In this document: piece by piece, positions 33,867-42,867 of the stretch | Layout: every line of letters starts with the position of its first letter | Position numbering within the stretch: the stretch's first letter is position 1 | Source: Shinella sp. SUS2 | Lineage (GTDB): Bacteria; Pseudomonadota; Alphaproteobacteria; Rhizobiales; Rhizobiaceae | Assembly (NCBI RefSeq): GCF_001262505.1 | Contig: NZ_KQ410733.1 | Span: forward strand, 173,462-237,461 | Length of the DNA stretch: 64,000 nucleotides | Direction of reading: 5' to 3' | Program-made: the position numbers and the translations under genes | The notes under the pieces: generated by a model | Database searches by the model: none | Seen by the model: the letters and a program-made list of their open reading frames with translations, nothing else | Told to the model about the DNA's origin: nothing

Positions 33867-35339
33867 TCAGTTGCGGAACATCTGGAAAACGCTCTCCATC
33901 TGGCGGATTCCGGTTGCGGTCTGGGTTTCGTCGCATGCGGCATAGCCCATGACCAGGCCCTGCATGGCCGCGCGGTTCCGGAAGAATTTCGACATCGGAC
34001 TGGCATTGACGCCGCGGGCGGCAAGCGCGTTGGCCACAGCTATATCGTCCAGCCCGTCCCTGAGCTGGCCGATGAGCTGGATCCCGGCTTCACAGGGCAG
34101 GATTTCCATGTCCGCACCGAGGCGCCGGGAACAGATTTCCACGAAGGCCTCCCGCCGACCGGCATACAGGCGGCGCATCCGTTTCAGGTGACGGGCCATG
34201 TGCCCCTCCATGATGAAGTCGGCAAGGGCCGCCTGCAGCAGAAGTGGTGCGAACTGTCCCGTCGTGCTGAGCGCGTTGACGAAGCCTTTCTGCAAGGCCT
34301 GCGGCAGGACAATGAAGCCGAGACGAAGCGCCGGGAACAGCAGTTTTGCGAACGTCCCGACATAGATCACCCGGCCGCTGGCATCCATGCTCTGCAAGGC
34401 CGGCACGGGACGCCCGACGAACCGGTACTCGCCATCGAAGTCGTCCTCGATGATCCAGCTGTCCAGGCGGTCGGCCACGTCGAGCAGGGACAGGCGCTGT
34501 TCGAGCGGCATGGTGATGCCGAGCGGATGCTGGCATGCCGGGGTGACGTAGATGAGGCGCGCGGCGCGCGGCGGGGGAGCAAAGCGCCAGCCCTGGGCGT
34601 CCACGAGAAGCGGAAGAATATGGGCGCCGGCGACAGTGAAGGCCGCCTGCGCGCCGTAATATCCGGGTTCCTCCATCCAGACCGGGTCGCCCGGGTCGAG
34701 CAGCAGGCGTGCAAGCAGGTCGAACGCGGCCTGTGCGCCGGTCGTTATGACGATCTGTTCCGGCCGGCAATGAATGCCGCGGGCGGACGCCAGATAGCCG
34801 GCGATCGCCTCCTGCAGGGCCGGCAACCCGCTGACGTCGTAGGTTCCGAAAAGCTTGCCCCCGGCAAAGGCGGCCCTGCGCGCCACGAGCTTCGCCCATA
34901 CGCCGAATGGAAAGGAATGGGCATCGGGCATGCCGGGATGGAACGCCTGGCTGCCGGGCCGGCCGTGATGCACGGGCTGTTCCAGCAGCACGCGTCCCCG
35001 TTTTGACACGGGGCGAGTGTCTCCGGCGGCGCTGGCCGGGCTGGGTCGCGGCGAAACGGCGGGCAGGGCGACCACGACCGGTCGCGCGCCCGGGCGGTTC
35101 AGCAGGTAGCCTTCTGTCGCGAGCTGGTCGTAGACGGCGACGATCGTATTGCGCCCCAGGCCGAGTTCGGCGGCCAAAGAGCGGGTCGAGGGCAGCTCCG
35201 CTCCTGCCGGCAGGATGCGGGAACCGACGAGCTGGGCAATCGCGCGGTAGAGCTGCCGCTGCAACGGCTCCGGGCTGCCCCTGTCGATCGCCAGAGCATC
35301 GAGGGGGAAGACTTGCCTGCTGCGCGGGGTTGATTTCAC
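33867..35339 (-). CDS. MocR-type regulator (GntR wing-helix fused to aminotransferase domain)
   Basis: 490 residues from a GTG with GGAGAGGG upstream. Residues about 20-95 are a GntR wHTH (PLQRQLYRAIAQLVGSRILPAGAELPSTRSLAAELGLGRNTIVAVYDQL). The rest is a fold-type I aminotransferase domain with the PLP lysine in VGTFAKLLFPALRLGF and FDLLARLLLDPGDPVWMEEPGYYG. Such proteins use PLP to sense amines (MocR, GabR, PdxR, TauR). It is divergent from the IolE/MocC-like gene, with direct ACTGG repeats in the gap. MocR was named from the rhizopine catabolic loci of Sinorhizobium, whose other genes have relatives in the next 7 kb. Confidence 0.9.
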   Translation of the reverse strand: MKSTPRSRQVFPLDALAIDRGSPEPLQRQLYRAIAQLVGSRILPAGAELPSTRSLAAELGLGRNTIVAVYDQLATEGYLLNRPGARPVVVALPAVSPRPSPASAAGDTRPVSKRGRVLLEQPVHHGRPGSQAFHPGMPDAHSFPFGVWAKLVARRAAFAGGKLFGTYDVSGLPALQEAIAGYLASARGIHCRPEQIVITTGAQAAFDLLARLLLDPGDPVWMEEPGYYGAQAAFTVAGAHILPLLVDAQGWRFAPPPRAARLIYVTPACQHPLGITMPLEQRLSLLDVADRLDSWIIEDDFDGEYRFVGRPVPALQSMDASGRVIYVGTFAKLLFPALRLGFIVLPQALQKGFVNALSTTGQFAPLLLQAALADFIMEGHMARHLKRMRRLYAGRREAFVEICSRRLGADMEILPCEAGIQLIGQLRDGLDDIAVANALAARGVNASPMSKFFRNRAAMQGLVMGYAACDETQTATGIRQMESVFQMFRN

Positions 35340-35361
35340 GGAATTTCCCTCTCCGAGATGG

Positions 35362-35394
35362 CGAAACTGGATCCATCAATTTCTACCGAACTGG
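35362..35394. promoter_or_regulatory. Direct repeats, possible MocR binding site
   Basis: CGAAACTGG (35362-35370) and CGAACTGG (35387-35394) are direct repeats with the ACTGG cores 24 bases apart, just upstream of the MocR-type gene. MocR/GabR proteins commonly bind spaced direct repeats near their own divergent promoters. Confidence 0.4.
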
Positions 35395-35444
35395 CTCTCG
35401 TGACGGATACAGTAACCGGTAAGGTATCCGCATGCCGCATTCAA

Positions 35445-35457
35445 GGAAATCGATTCC
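35445..35457. promoter_or_regulatory. GGAA-N5-TTCC element
   Basis: GGAAATCGATTCC lies about 80 bases before the IolE-like gene. It resembles the GGAA-N6-TTCC boxes reported for the RpiR-type repressor IolR in Sinorhizobium, with one base less in the spacer. Confidence 0.3.
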
Positions 35458-35535
35458 GGACGGGAGCCGATGTATCGATCCACCCCCCCTGACTGGCGGC
35501 CGGAGACCAGAATTCAATCGAGGGCAGTGCGTGAG

Positions 35536-36447
35536 ATGAGTGTGAAAATAGGCATCAATCCAATCACCTGGACCAATGACGATGTGCCGGAGCTCGGGGG
35601 AGACACGCCGCTCGAAACCTGCCTGGAGGAAACCCGCAAGGCGGGTTATGCCGGCACGGAGCTCGGCGGGAAGTTCCCGCGTGCTGCAGGGGAGCTCGGC
35701 CCCATCCTGTCGGGCTACGGCCTTGAACTGGTATCCGGCTGGTATGACGGGCGTATCCTGGAAAACACGGTCGACCAGGAATTCGAGGCGATCCTGCCGC
35801 ACCTCGCTCTTCTGCGAGCGCTCGGTGCGCGCCATGTGGTCTATGCCGACACGTCGAGAGGCCGGCATGGCGCGATCCATGACCCGATCTCGCAGCGCCC
35901 GCACCTGATGGAGGACGAGTGGAAGGGCTACGGCGAGAAGATCACGCGGCTGTCGGAGCGGTTTGCAGACTTTGGTGTCGGCATGGCCTTCCACCACCAT
36001 ATGGGGACGATCATCGAGACCGATGCGGAAATCGACCGCCTGATGGAAAACACCGGTGAGGCCTTCGGTCTGCTCTACGACACGGGCCACTGCGCCTTCT
36101 CGGGCGGCGATCCGAAATCGCTGCTGCAGCGGCATGTCGATCGCGTCGTGCACGTTCACTGCAAGGACTACCGTCCGGAGATCCTTCAGCATGCGCGAGC
36201 ACAGGACATGAGTTTCATGGGGGCGGTCATGGACGGGATCTTCACGGTCCCGGGAGACGGCGCTCTGGACTATCTGACGCTCCTCAAGATTCTTGCCGAT
36301 GCCGGTTATGCCGGTTGGCTCGTGGTGGAGGCGGAGCAGGATCCGGCCAAGGCTCATCCTTTGACTTATGCCACCATGGGCTACAGGAACCTGAAGGCGC
36401 TGGCGGAGGAAGCCGGTTTCGTCGTGAACGGGAGGACAGGAGAATGA
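35536..36447 (+). CDS. Inosose-dehydratase-like sugar isomerase/dehydratase (IolE/MocC family)
   Basis: 303 residues from the ATG at 35536, matching the family start [22 protein letters not shown]. The AP-endonuclease-2-type TIM barrel is complete, with metal-site residues in [44 protein letters not shown] and VVEAEQDP. IolE dehydrates 2-keto-myo-inositol; MocC of rhizopine loci belongs to the same family. The start is preceded only by a weak RBS. The next gene overlaps by 4 bases (ATGA). The lack of iolB, iolC and iolD nearby argues for a dedicated side pathway rather than full myo-inositol catabolism. Confidence 0.85.
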   Translation: MSVKIGINPITWTNDDVPELGGDTPLETCLEETRKAGYAGTELGGKFPRAAGELGPILSGYGLELVSGWYDGRILENTVDQEFEAILPHLALLRALGARHVVYADTSRGRHGAIHDPISQRPHLMEDEWKGYGEKITRLSERFADFGVGMAFHHHMGTIIETDAEIDRLMENTGEAFGLLYDTGHCAFSGGDPKSLLQRHVDRVVHVHCKDYRPEILQHARAQDMSFMGAVMDGIFTVPGDGALDYLTLLKILADAGYAGWLVVEAEQDPAKAHPLTYATMGYRNLKALAEEAGFVVNGRTGE

Positions 36448-37331
36448 ACGGTTCTGGGAGGACGGAGGCCGCGGCCAGTGCGACGCCCCTCGTCGTGGTC
36501 AATATCGACGATGTCGGCATGTGCCACGGTGCCAACACGGCCTATATCGAGTTGCGGCGGCTTGGCGTGGTGGATTCCGGATCGGTGATGGTTCCGTGTC
36601 CGTGGTTTCTCGAAATTGCGGAGGCGGGGGCGCTTGATCCGACGCTCAATCTTGGCGTCCATATCACGCTGACCTCGGAGAAGCGCCACTACCGCTGGCG
36701 CCCTCTCACCAAGGCGACACCCGCATCGGGTCTCGTGGATGCGGACGGCTTCCTGTGGCGCTCGGTGATCGATCTGCGCAAGAACGCCCATCCGGATGCT
36801 GTCGAGGCGGAGATGCGCGCGCAGATCGAGGCGTTCCGCAATGCCGGGCTGACGGCGACCCATATCGACGGTCACATGGGTGGGGTCTTTTCGCCAGAAT
36901 TCGTCGAGCGATATGTCGAGGTCGGCGTCGAATATGGCCTGCCGACCCTGTTCCCCGCCACGATCCAGTCCTACGGACCTGTCCACAATCTCGGTGCCGT
37001 CGATCAATCCGCCTATGACGCCGCGGCCGCGCGCCTGACGGCGGCCGGCGAGGTTTGCGCGACGGCAGTCCTGGAGACGCCGTGGCACAGGGAGCAGCCG
37101 GCACAGGAGCGCTACCAGGCACTCTACGGAAAGATCGGGCCGGGGCTGAACTTCCTGTGTCTCCATGCGAATGCGCCCGGGGAGATCGAGGTCATCGAAC
37201 CGACCTCGGCACAGATCCGCATCGATGAATACGAGGTGCTGAAGAGCCCTGCCTTCCGCCGGTGGGCAGAGGCGCTTCCGGTGCGCAGGGGATCGATGAA
37301 GGAGCATGCAGCGGCAAGACTGGCCGCCTGA
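36444..37331 (+). CDS. YdjC/ChbG-family carbohydrate deacetylase
   Basis: 295 residues from the ATG at 36444, with GGAGGACAGGAG immediately upstream. The family signature [18 protein letters not shown] supplies the metal aspartates, and [16 protein letters not shown] the histidine ligands. Known members remove N-acetyl groups from chitobiose-type sugars (ChbG) or hopanoid precursors (HpnK). Overlap with the IolE-like gene points to a joint pathway, perhaps deacetylation of an N-acetylated amino-inositol or amino sugar. That role is inference. Confidence 0.82.
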   Translation: MNGSGRTEAAASATPLVVVNIDDVGMCHGANTAYIELRRLGVVDSGSVMVPCPWFLEIAEAGALDPTLNLGVHITLTSEKRHYRWRPLTKATPASGLVDADGFLWRSVIDLRKNAHPDAVEAEMRAQIEAFRNAGLTATHIDGHMGGVFSPEFVERYVEVGVEYGLPTLFPATIQSYGPVHNLGAVDQSAYDAAAARLTAAGEVCATAVLETPWHREQPAQERYQALYGKIGPGLNFLCLHANAPGEIEVIEPTSAQIRIDEYEVLKSPAFRRWAEALPVRRGSMKEHAAARLAA

Positions 37332-37389
37332 GACGAAATCCATCGCCGTCCGGCAGGATACATCCACCATAAAAAAGGGAACAGCAACC

Positions 37390-38379
37390 ATGATTGCAGC
37401 AGTCTTGAAATCGAAATCCGCCCGTTTCGTCCGTACCGGTGTCCTCGCGGCGACGGTCGCGCTTCTCGGCGTGACGAGTGCGTCGGCGGAGGCCAAGAAG
37501 GCAGAAGACGTCCGTATCGTCTTCGTCACCCACGGACAGGCGAACGACGTCTACTGGACCGTCGTGAAGAACGGCATGCTGGCGGCGGCCAAGCAGCTCG
37601 GCGTCAAGGTCGATTACCAGGCACCGGAAACCTTCGACGTCGTGCGTATGGCGCGTATGATCGAAGCTGCCACCGCCTCCGCGCCTGATGGCCTTGTCAT
37701 TTCGATCCCCGATGCGGATGCGCTCAAGGCGCCTGTCGAGGCGGCGAGGGCCGCCGGTATTCCGGTCGTGGTCATCGATTCCGGCGAGGATCAGGTGGAG
37801 CCGTGGAAGCTCGACCTTTTCGTCGGCGGAGGCTCCGAATACGACAATGGTGTGCGTGCCGGCAAGATGATGGGCGAGGCGGGTGTCAAGGAAGGCATCT
37901 GCGTCAACCACGAGGTCGGCAATGTGAGCCTCGACAAGCGTTGCGCAGGCTTCAACGATGGCCTGAAGGAAAGCGGCGGCAAGTCCTCGGTCGTTGCGGC
38001 GACGATGGATCCGACCGACGTCACCCGTCGGGTCGAAGCCTATCTGTCGGCCAATCCCGGCGTGACGGGGGTTCTGGCGCTCGGCCCGACTGTCGCAACC
38101 CCGATCCTCCAGCTTTTCAAGGATCGCGGCACGCTGGCCAACTACAAGATCGGCAGCTTCGACCTCTCGCCGCAGCTGCTCGACGCCGTGAGCGACGGCA
38201 GTGCCATGTTCGCCATCGACAACCAGCAGTTCATGATGGGCTACCTCCCCGTCGTCTTCCTTACCAACAAGGCGATGTACAAGACCTTCCCCGCCTCTGC
38301 CGTCCGCACGGGACCGTCCTTCATTCTTCAGAAGGATGCGGCTGCGGTGCGTGATCTCAGCAAGGAAGGTATTCGCTGA
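37390..38379 (+). CDS. Sugar/inositol-type ABC transporter substrate-binding protein
   Basis: 329 residues from the ATG at 37390 (AAGGGAAC upstream). The signal peptide is MIAAVLKSKSARFVRTG followed by a hydrophobic stretch to SASAEA, cut near residue 36. The mature protein is a type 1 periplasmic-binding fold: RIVFVTHGQANDVYWTVVKNGMLAAAKQLGV, DGLVISIPDADAL, and ANPGVTGVLALGP. Relatives bind ribose, inositol or other cyclitols, and MocB of the rhizopine locus is of this type. A strong hairpin follows the stop codon after 6 bases. Confidence 0.88.
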   Translation: MIAAVLKSKSARFVRTGVLAATVALLGVTSASAEAKKAEDVRIVFVTHGQANDVYWTVVKNGMLAAAKQLGVKVDYQAPETFDVVRMARMIEAATASAPDGLVISIPDADALKAPVEAARAAGIPVVVIDSGEDQVEPWKLDLFVGGGSEYDNGVRAGKMMGEAGVKEGICVNHEVGNVSLDKRCAGFNDGLKESGGKSSVVAATMDPTDVTRRVEAYLSANPGVTGVLALGPTVATPILQLFKDRGTLANYKIGSFDLSPQLLDAVSDGSAMFAIDNQQFMMGYLPVVFLTNKAMYKTFPASAVRTGPSFILQKDAAAVRDLSKEGIR

Positions 38380-38385
38380 GACCTT

Positions 38386-38417
38386 CCAGGCCGGCGGGAG
38401 GAGAACCGCCGGCCTGG
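38386..38417 (+). terminator. Strong intercistronic hairpin after binding-protein gene
   Basis: CCAGGCCGGCGG (38386-38397) and CCGCCGGCCTGG (38406-38417) are perfect 12-bp arms with an 8-base loop and no T run. Such hairpins between a binding-protein gene and its permease raise the level of the upstream message. Confidence 0.7.
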
Positions 38418-38447
38418 ATCATGAGGAATAGAATTGGGAGAACATTG

Positions 38448-39566
38448 ATGACGGCGGAAGCTATCAAGCCACCCCGTGCCCTACAGGCCACAAGCGGGCA
38501 ATCCTCCAGCAGGCTGACAAGGGCACTGCGGCGCCCTGAACTCGGCGCGCTTACCGGCACGATCCTTGTCTTTGCCTCGTTCGGTATCTTTGCCGGAAAC
38601 AGCGGCCTTTTCAGCCCGCTGGGGATCAGCAACTTCCTGCAGGTCTCGGCTCAACTAGGGATCCTCGCGGCGGCGGTCGCGCTGTTGATGATCGGCGGAG
38701 AATTCGACCTGTCGATCGGTTCGATGATCGGTTTTGCGAGCGTGACGATCGGGCTGGGCGTGACGGAATTCGGCCTGCCTATCTGGCTGTCCGTCATGAT
38801 CGCCTTCGTGTTCGCTATCGCCATCGGTGCGGCGAACGGGTTTCTCGTCGTGCGAACGCGGCTGCCGTCCTTCATCGTGACGCTGGCCGGTCTGTTCGTC
38901 CTGCGTGGGCTGACGCTGGCGCTGACCCGGACGATCACGGGACGGACCCAGATTCCCTACATCACCGAAGGGCAGGAAGGCAGCTTCTTCGTCCAGATCT
39001 TCGGTGGCAAGTTCGGTGCCGGGTTTTTCCAGTGGCTGGCGGATATAGGCATGATTGCCAAGCGTGCGGATGGCCTGCCTATGGTCCAGGGCCTTTCGAT
39101 GTCCATCCTCTGGTGGTGTATGGTCACGGCGCTTGCGACATGGGTTCTTCTGAAGAGCCGCTACGGCAACTGGATCTTCGCCGTCGGCGGCGATGCCCTC
39201 GCGGCACGCAATGTCGGTGTGCCGGTTGACCGGGTGAAGATCGCCCTCTTCATCTCGACGGCCTGTGCCGCAACTCTGTTTGCCACCATCCAGGTGCTGG
39301 AATCCGGCTCCGCCGACACGTTACGCGGCTTCCAGAAGGAATTCCAGGCGATCATCGCGGCGGTCATCGGCGGATGCCTCCTGACGGGTGGATACGGCTC
39401 CGCTGTCGGCGCCATGTTCGGTGCGCTGATCTTCGGCACAGTCGAAATGGGAATCTTCTACACCGGTATCGACACCGACTGGTTCCAGGTCTTTCTGGGC
39501 GTGATGCTGCTGATTGCGGTGCTCGTCAACAACTACGTCCGCCGCAAGGCAACGGAGGCACGCTAA
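38448..39566 (+). CDS. Sugar/inositol-type ABC transporter permease
   Basis: 372 residues from the ATG at 38448 (GGGAGAAC upstream). Multiple membrane segments, the RbsC/FrcC signature [21 protein letters not shown] and the C-terminal [27 protein letters not shown] are clear. It contains a longer periplasmic insert (about residues 165-215) than the permease at 17763. The stop codon overlaps the ATPase start (TAATG). Confidence 0.9.
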   Translation: MTAEAIKPPRALQATSGQSSSRLTRALRRPELGALTGTILVFASFGIFAGNSGLFSPLGISNFLQVSAQLGILAAAVALLMIGGEFDLSIGSMIGFASVTIGLGVTEFGLPIWLSVMIAFVFAIAIGAANGFLVVRTRLPSFIVTLAGLFVLRGLTLALTRTITGRTQIPYITEGQEGSFFVQIFGGKFGAGFFQWLADIGMIAKRADGLPMVQGLSMSILWWCMVTALATWVLLKSRYGNWIFAVGGDALAARNVGVPVDRVKIALFISTACAATLFATIQVLESGSADTLRGFQKEFQAIIAAVIGGCLLTGGYGSAVGAMFGALIFGTVEMGIFYTGIDTDWFQVFLGVMLLIAVLVNNYVRRKATEAR

Positions 39567-40381
39567 TGGCCGCAGGCACTCCCATCATCGAACTGAAGGA
39601 TGTCAGCCGTCGCTTCGGTTCCGTCACGGCGCTCCAGGATATCTCGTTTACCGCTCATGCAGGAGAGGTCCACTGCCTGCTCGGCGACAACGGCGCGGGC
39701 AAGTCCACCCTGATCAAGACCCTCTCGGGCGTTCATCCGCCGTCGGAAGGCGTGATGGAGGTGGATGGCGCGCCGGTGCTGTTCTCTTCGCCACGCGATG
39801 CCCTCGACAAAGGCATCGCTACGGTCTTCCAGGATCTTTCGATGATCCCGCTGATGAGCATAAGCCGCAACTTCTTCCTCGGACGCGAGATGCTGAAGGG
39901 CGTCTTCCCGTTCCGCCGGATCGATACGAGGCAGGCCGATGCCGTCGTCAGCGAGGAGCTGGCCAAGATCGGCATTACGGTGCGTGATCCCCAGCAGGCG
40001 GTCGGGACGCTTTCGGGCGGCGAACGGCAATGCGTTGCCATTGCCCGTGCCGTCTATCACGGCGCCCGCGTTCTCATCCTCGACGAGCCGACGTCGGCGC
40101 TCGGTGTGCACCAGGCGTCGATCGTGCTGCGCTACATCGCCCAGGCCAAGGCGAGGGGGCTCGCCGTGATCTTCATCACGCACAACATCCATCATGCCTA
40201 CCCGGTCGGCGACAGGTTCACCCTGCTCAACCGCGGCCGCTCGCTCGGTTCGTTCCGAAAGGACGAGATCAGCGAGGAAGAGGTGCTCGACATGATGGCC
40301 GGGCGGCGGGACCTGAAGTACCTGCAGGCCGAACTCGACATGGTCGCGGGCCGCAGGTCGGGGGAGCAGGCGGCCCTCTGA
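39566..40381 (+). CDS. Sugar/inositol-type ABC transporter ATP-binding protein
   Basis: 271 residues, single ATPase domain. Walker [10 protein letters not shown], signature LSGGERQC, Walker [13 protein letters not shown] and switch ITHN are present. It completes the importer whose binding protein is encoded at 37390. Its start overlaps the permease stop by one base. A 124-base gap with a small GC hairpin (about 40427-40448) separates it from the dehydrogenase genes. Confidence 0.9.
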   Translation: MAAGTPIIELKDVSRRFGSVTALQDISFTAHAGEVHCLLGDNGAGKSTLIKTLSGVHPPSEGVMEVDGAPVLFSSPRDALDKGIATVFQDLSMIPLMSISRNFFLGREMLKGVFPFRRIDTRQADAVVSEELAKIGITVRDPQQAVGTLSGGERQCVAIARAVYHGARVLILDEPTSALGVHQASIVLRYIAQAKARGLAVIFITHNIHHAYPVGDRFTLLNRGRSLGSFRKDEISEEEVLDMMAGRRDLKYLQAELDMVAGRRSGEQAAL

Positions 40382-40505
40382 CAGGTCCGACCGCTCCGGA
40401 TTCCGGCAGATGAACACATCCAATCCGGCGGGGTTCTCCCCGTCGGTCCCTGATCCCGTTCGCCCATCCGTGCGGATGGCGGGCTTTGAAATGACGAGGA
40501 ACTCC

Positions 40506-41498
40506 ATGATTGATGTCAGTCTGTTCGGTGCGGGCCAGATCGGATCCGTGCACGCCGCCAACCTTGCGCGCCATCCGGGCGTGCGGCTGCGCTACATTGT
40601 CGATCCCTACCGGCCTGCGGCGGAACGGATCGCCGCAGAGACCGGCGCTAAGATCGCCGACACGGCCACCGTGCTTGCCGATCCGGCGGTGAAGGCGCTC
40701 GTCATCGCCTCCGCCACGCGGACGCATGCAGACCTGACCATCGCCGCCGCACGGCACGGCAAGGCGGTGTTCTGCGAAAAGCCGATCGACCTCGATATCG
40801 GTCGCACCGACGAGTGCCTGGCGGCCGTCGAAAAGGCAGGGATCGTCTTCCAGATCGGGTTCAACCGCCGCTTCGACCCGAGCTTCCGAAGCCTGAAGGC
40901 GCGGATCGATGCAGGTGACATCGGTTCCGTCGAACAGGTCATCATCACCAGCCGTGATCCGGAGCCCGAAACGGAAGAAGCGCTTGCCGGCGGCGGCGGC
41001 GTCTTCCGGGAAATGACGATCCACGACTTCGACATGGCGCGTTACCTGCTCGGCGAGGAGCCCGTCGAACTCTTCGCGACCGGTTCCTCGCTCGTGCTGC
41101 CCTACTATGCCAAGCTTGGCGAATACGACACGGCCATGTTCATCCTGCGCACGGCGAGCGGGCGCCAGTGCCACATCAACAACAGCGTGCGCGCCGTCTA
41201 TGGCTATGACCAGCGGATCGAGGTCCATGGCTCCGGTGGCATGCTGCGCGCGGGCAACCAGACGCCCACCTCCGTGGAGGTCTCCGGGCCTCTTCAGATC
41301 GCGACCGACAAGCCGCTCTATTTCTTCGTGGAGCGCTACCAGGGTTCCTATGCCGCGGAACTCGACCATTTCATCGAATGCGTGGTTGCCAACCGGAAGC
41401 CGGATGTCGGCGCGAGCGATGGCCGCAAGGCGATGATCCTGTGCGAGGCCGCACTGGCATCCGCCAAATCGGGACGCTTCGAGCCCGTCTCCTTCTGA
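40506..41498 (+). CDS. Gfo/Idh/MocA-family oxidoreductase (inositol 2-dehydrogenase-like)
   Basis: 330 residues from the ATG at 40506 (GAGGAA upstream), the length of IolG. The Rossmann motif SLFGAGQIGSVHAANLARHPG, the catalytic lysine motif FCEKPIDL, the FNRRFDP element and the acid/histidine pair in FREMTIHDFDMARYL fit myo-inositol/scyllo-inositol dehydrogenases. It should oxidise a cyclitol or related ring to the keto form that the IolE-like enzyme would dehydrate. The family also contains MocA of rhizopine catabolism. Confidence 0.87.
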   Translation: MIDVSLFGAGQIGSVHAANLARHPGVRLRYIVDPYRPAAERIAAETGAKIADTATVLADPAVKALVIASATRTHADLTIAAARHGKAVFCEKPIDLDIGRTDECLAAVEKAGIVFQIGFNRRFDPSFRSLKARIDAGDIGSVEQVIITSRDPEPETEEALAGGGGVFREMTIHDFDMARYLLGEEPVELFATGSSLVLPYYAKLGEYDTAMFILRTASGRQCHINNSVRAVYGYDQRIEVHGSGGMLRAGNQTPTSVEVSGPLQIATDKPLYFFVERYQGSYAAELDHFIECVVANRKPDVGASDGRKAMILCEAALASAKSGRFEPVSF

Positions 41499-41545
41499 CA
41501 CGCGTCGCAGCGGCCGCTCCTTGCCTATCGTGAAAGGGAAATCCG

Positions 41546-42472
41546 ATGAAGAAATTCCGCCTTGGACTTGTAGGCGCTGGCCGGATGGGGCTGGTTCATC
41601 TGCGTGCGGCGGCCGACAGCGCCCTCGTCGAGATAGCCGCCGTCGCCGATCCCTCCGTTGCGGCGCGTGAGATGCTGCGCCCGTTCGGCGTCGCGGTCCA
41701 TGCCGATGCCATGGCGATGATCGGTGCGGGCGGGCTGGACGGGGTCCTTATCGCCACCCCGAGCCCCACCCATGTCGCGACCATCGCCGCGGTGGCAGCC
41801 CGGGGCTTGCCGATCCTCTGCGAGAAACCGTGCGGCATCAGCGCGGCGCAAGCGAAGGAGGCGGCGGCGATCGCCGAAAGCGCCGGGGTTCACCTGCAGA
41901 TCGGCTACTGGCGCCGTTTCGTGCCGGAACTGAAGGCGCTGCGGGAGCGGATCATGGCAGGCTCCCTCGGCGAACTCTATCTGGTCTCCTGCTTCCAATG
42001 GGACGAGACGCCACCACCGGCGTCGTTCAGGGCCAGCGGTGGCGGCGCCTTCATCGACATGGGCGTGCATGAGTTCGATCAGCTTCGCTGGCTGACCGGG
42101 CAGGAGCTCCAGGACTATCGGGTGGCTGCGGCGAGCACGGCTTTCGCCGAGGTGGTCCCGGAGGATCCCGATGCCGTCCAGCTGTTGTGCACGCTGTCGA
42201 AAGGCGGCAATGGCCTCGTTTCGCTCGGGCGCAGATTTCCCATCGGTGATGCCTGCTGGGTGCAGGCGTTCGGCACGATGGATTTTGCGGAATCGCGGTT
42301 CTTCTGGCCGCCCGCCGGCGAAGCGGTATTCTTCGCGGCACTCCGCGCGCAGCTTGAGGATTTTGCCCGGGCGGTGCAGGGCCAGCCGTCGGCGGCGGCC
42401 ACGGCGGCGGATGCCGTGGCCGCTCTCGTCGCCGCGGAAGCCGCAACGGCTGCGCTGCGGCAGGCGCGGTAG
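41546..42472 (+). CDS. Second Gfo/Idh/MocA-family oxidoreductase
   Basis: 308 residues. LGLVGAGRMGLVHLRAAADS is the dinucleotide-binding motif, LCEKPCGIS the catalytic lysine motif, YWRRFVPELKAL and FIDMGVHEFDQLRWL the substrate-side elements. GAAAGGGAAA precedes the ATG. It is shorter than the first dehydrogenase and clearly distinct from it, so the two probably act on different intermediates. Position 48 bases downstream of the first implies cotranscription. Confidence 0.87.
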   Translation: MKKFRLGLVGAGRMGLVHLRAAADSALVEIAAVADPSVAAREMLRPFGVAVHADAMAMIGAGGLDGVLIATPSPTHVATIAAVAARGLPILCEKPCGISAAQAKEAAAIAESAGVHLQIGYWRRFVPELKALRERIMAGSLGELYLVSCFQWDETPPPASFRASGGGAFIDMGVHEFDQLRWLTGQELQDYRVAAASTAFAEVVPEDPDAVQLLCTLSKGGNGLVSLGRRFPIGDACWVQAFGTMDFAESRFFWPPAGEAVFFAALRAQLEDFARAVQGQPSAAATAADAVAALVAAEAATAALRQAR

Positions 42473-42479
42473 GTGTACA

Positions 42480-42758
42480 ATGCCAAACCGGAGCACGCCC
42501 CGCACCCTTGCCGAGCTGAAGTCGCAGATCATTTCCCGCGAGATCGTCCTGTCCACGATGCTGGAGAAAACGGCCCGGTCCGCCTTCGAGGCGCCTGATC
42601 TCGTTGCCTTCGAGACAGGCAATGCTTTCGCAAGACGGACCGGCGTCCCGCCGCAAACCGTCGACCGCCTGGCCCGTCGCCTCGGCTTCAAGAATTTTCG
42701 GGATTTTAGGGGTGTTTTCCGCGCACATCTGCGTGAAATCTCCGAAAAATCCCCATGA
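42480..42758 (+). CDS. RpiR-type helix-turn-helix protein lacking the SIS domain
   Basis: 92 residues, AGGT before the ATG, 7 bases after the second dehydrogenase gene. The sequence SREIVLSTMLEKTARSAFEAPDLVAFETGNAFARRTGVPPQTVDRLARRLGFKNFRDFRGVFRAHLREI is the RpiR HTH_6 domain. Full RpiR regulators continue into a sugar-phosphate-binding SIS domain; here a stop follows and no SIS remnant is seen downstream. It may be a truncated IolR-type repressor or a stand-alone DNA-binding protein that cannot sense an effector. Confidence 0.75.
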   Translation: MPNRSTPRTLAELKSQIISREIVLSTMLEKTARSAFEAPDLVAFETGNAFARRTGVPPQTVDRLARRLGFKNFRDFRGVFRAHLREISEKSP

Positions 42759-42823
42759 AGCCTGCCCACTGCGGCTGTTGCGGCAACGCACGATGTGGAT
42801 GACGATGGTCGTGAGGGCGTGCG

Positions 42824-42861
42824 ATCCGGCGCGCGCCAATCACTTTTTGCGCGCGCCGGAT
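42824..42861. terminator. Terminator-like hairpin between convergent genes
   Basis: ATCCGGCGCGCGC (42824-42836) and GCGCGCGCCGGAT (42849-42861) form a perfect 13-bp stem with a 12-base loop holding a T run. It sits 66 bases after the RpiR-type stub and 7 bases after the end of the convergent SDR gene, so it can serve both directions. Confidence 0.65.
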
Positions 42862-42867
42862 GGACGC

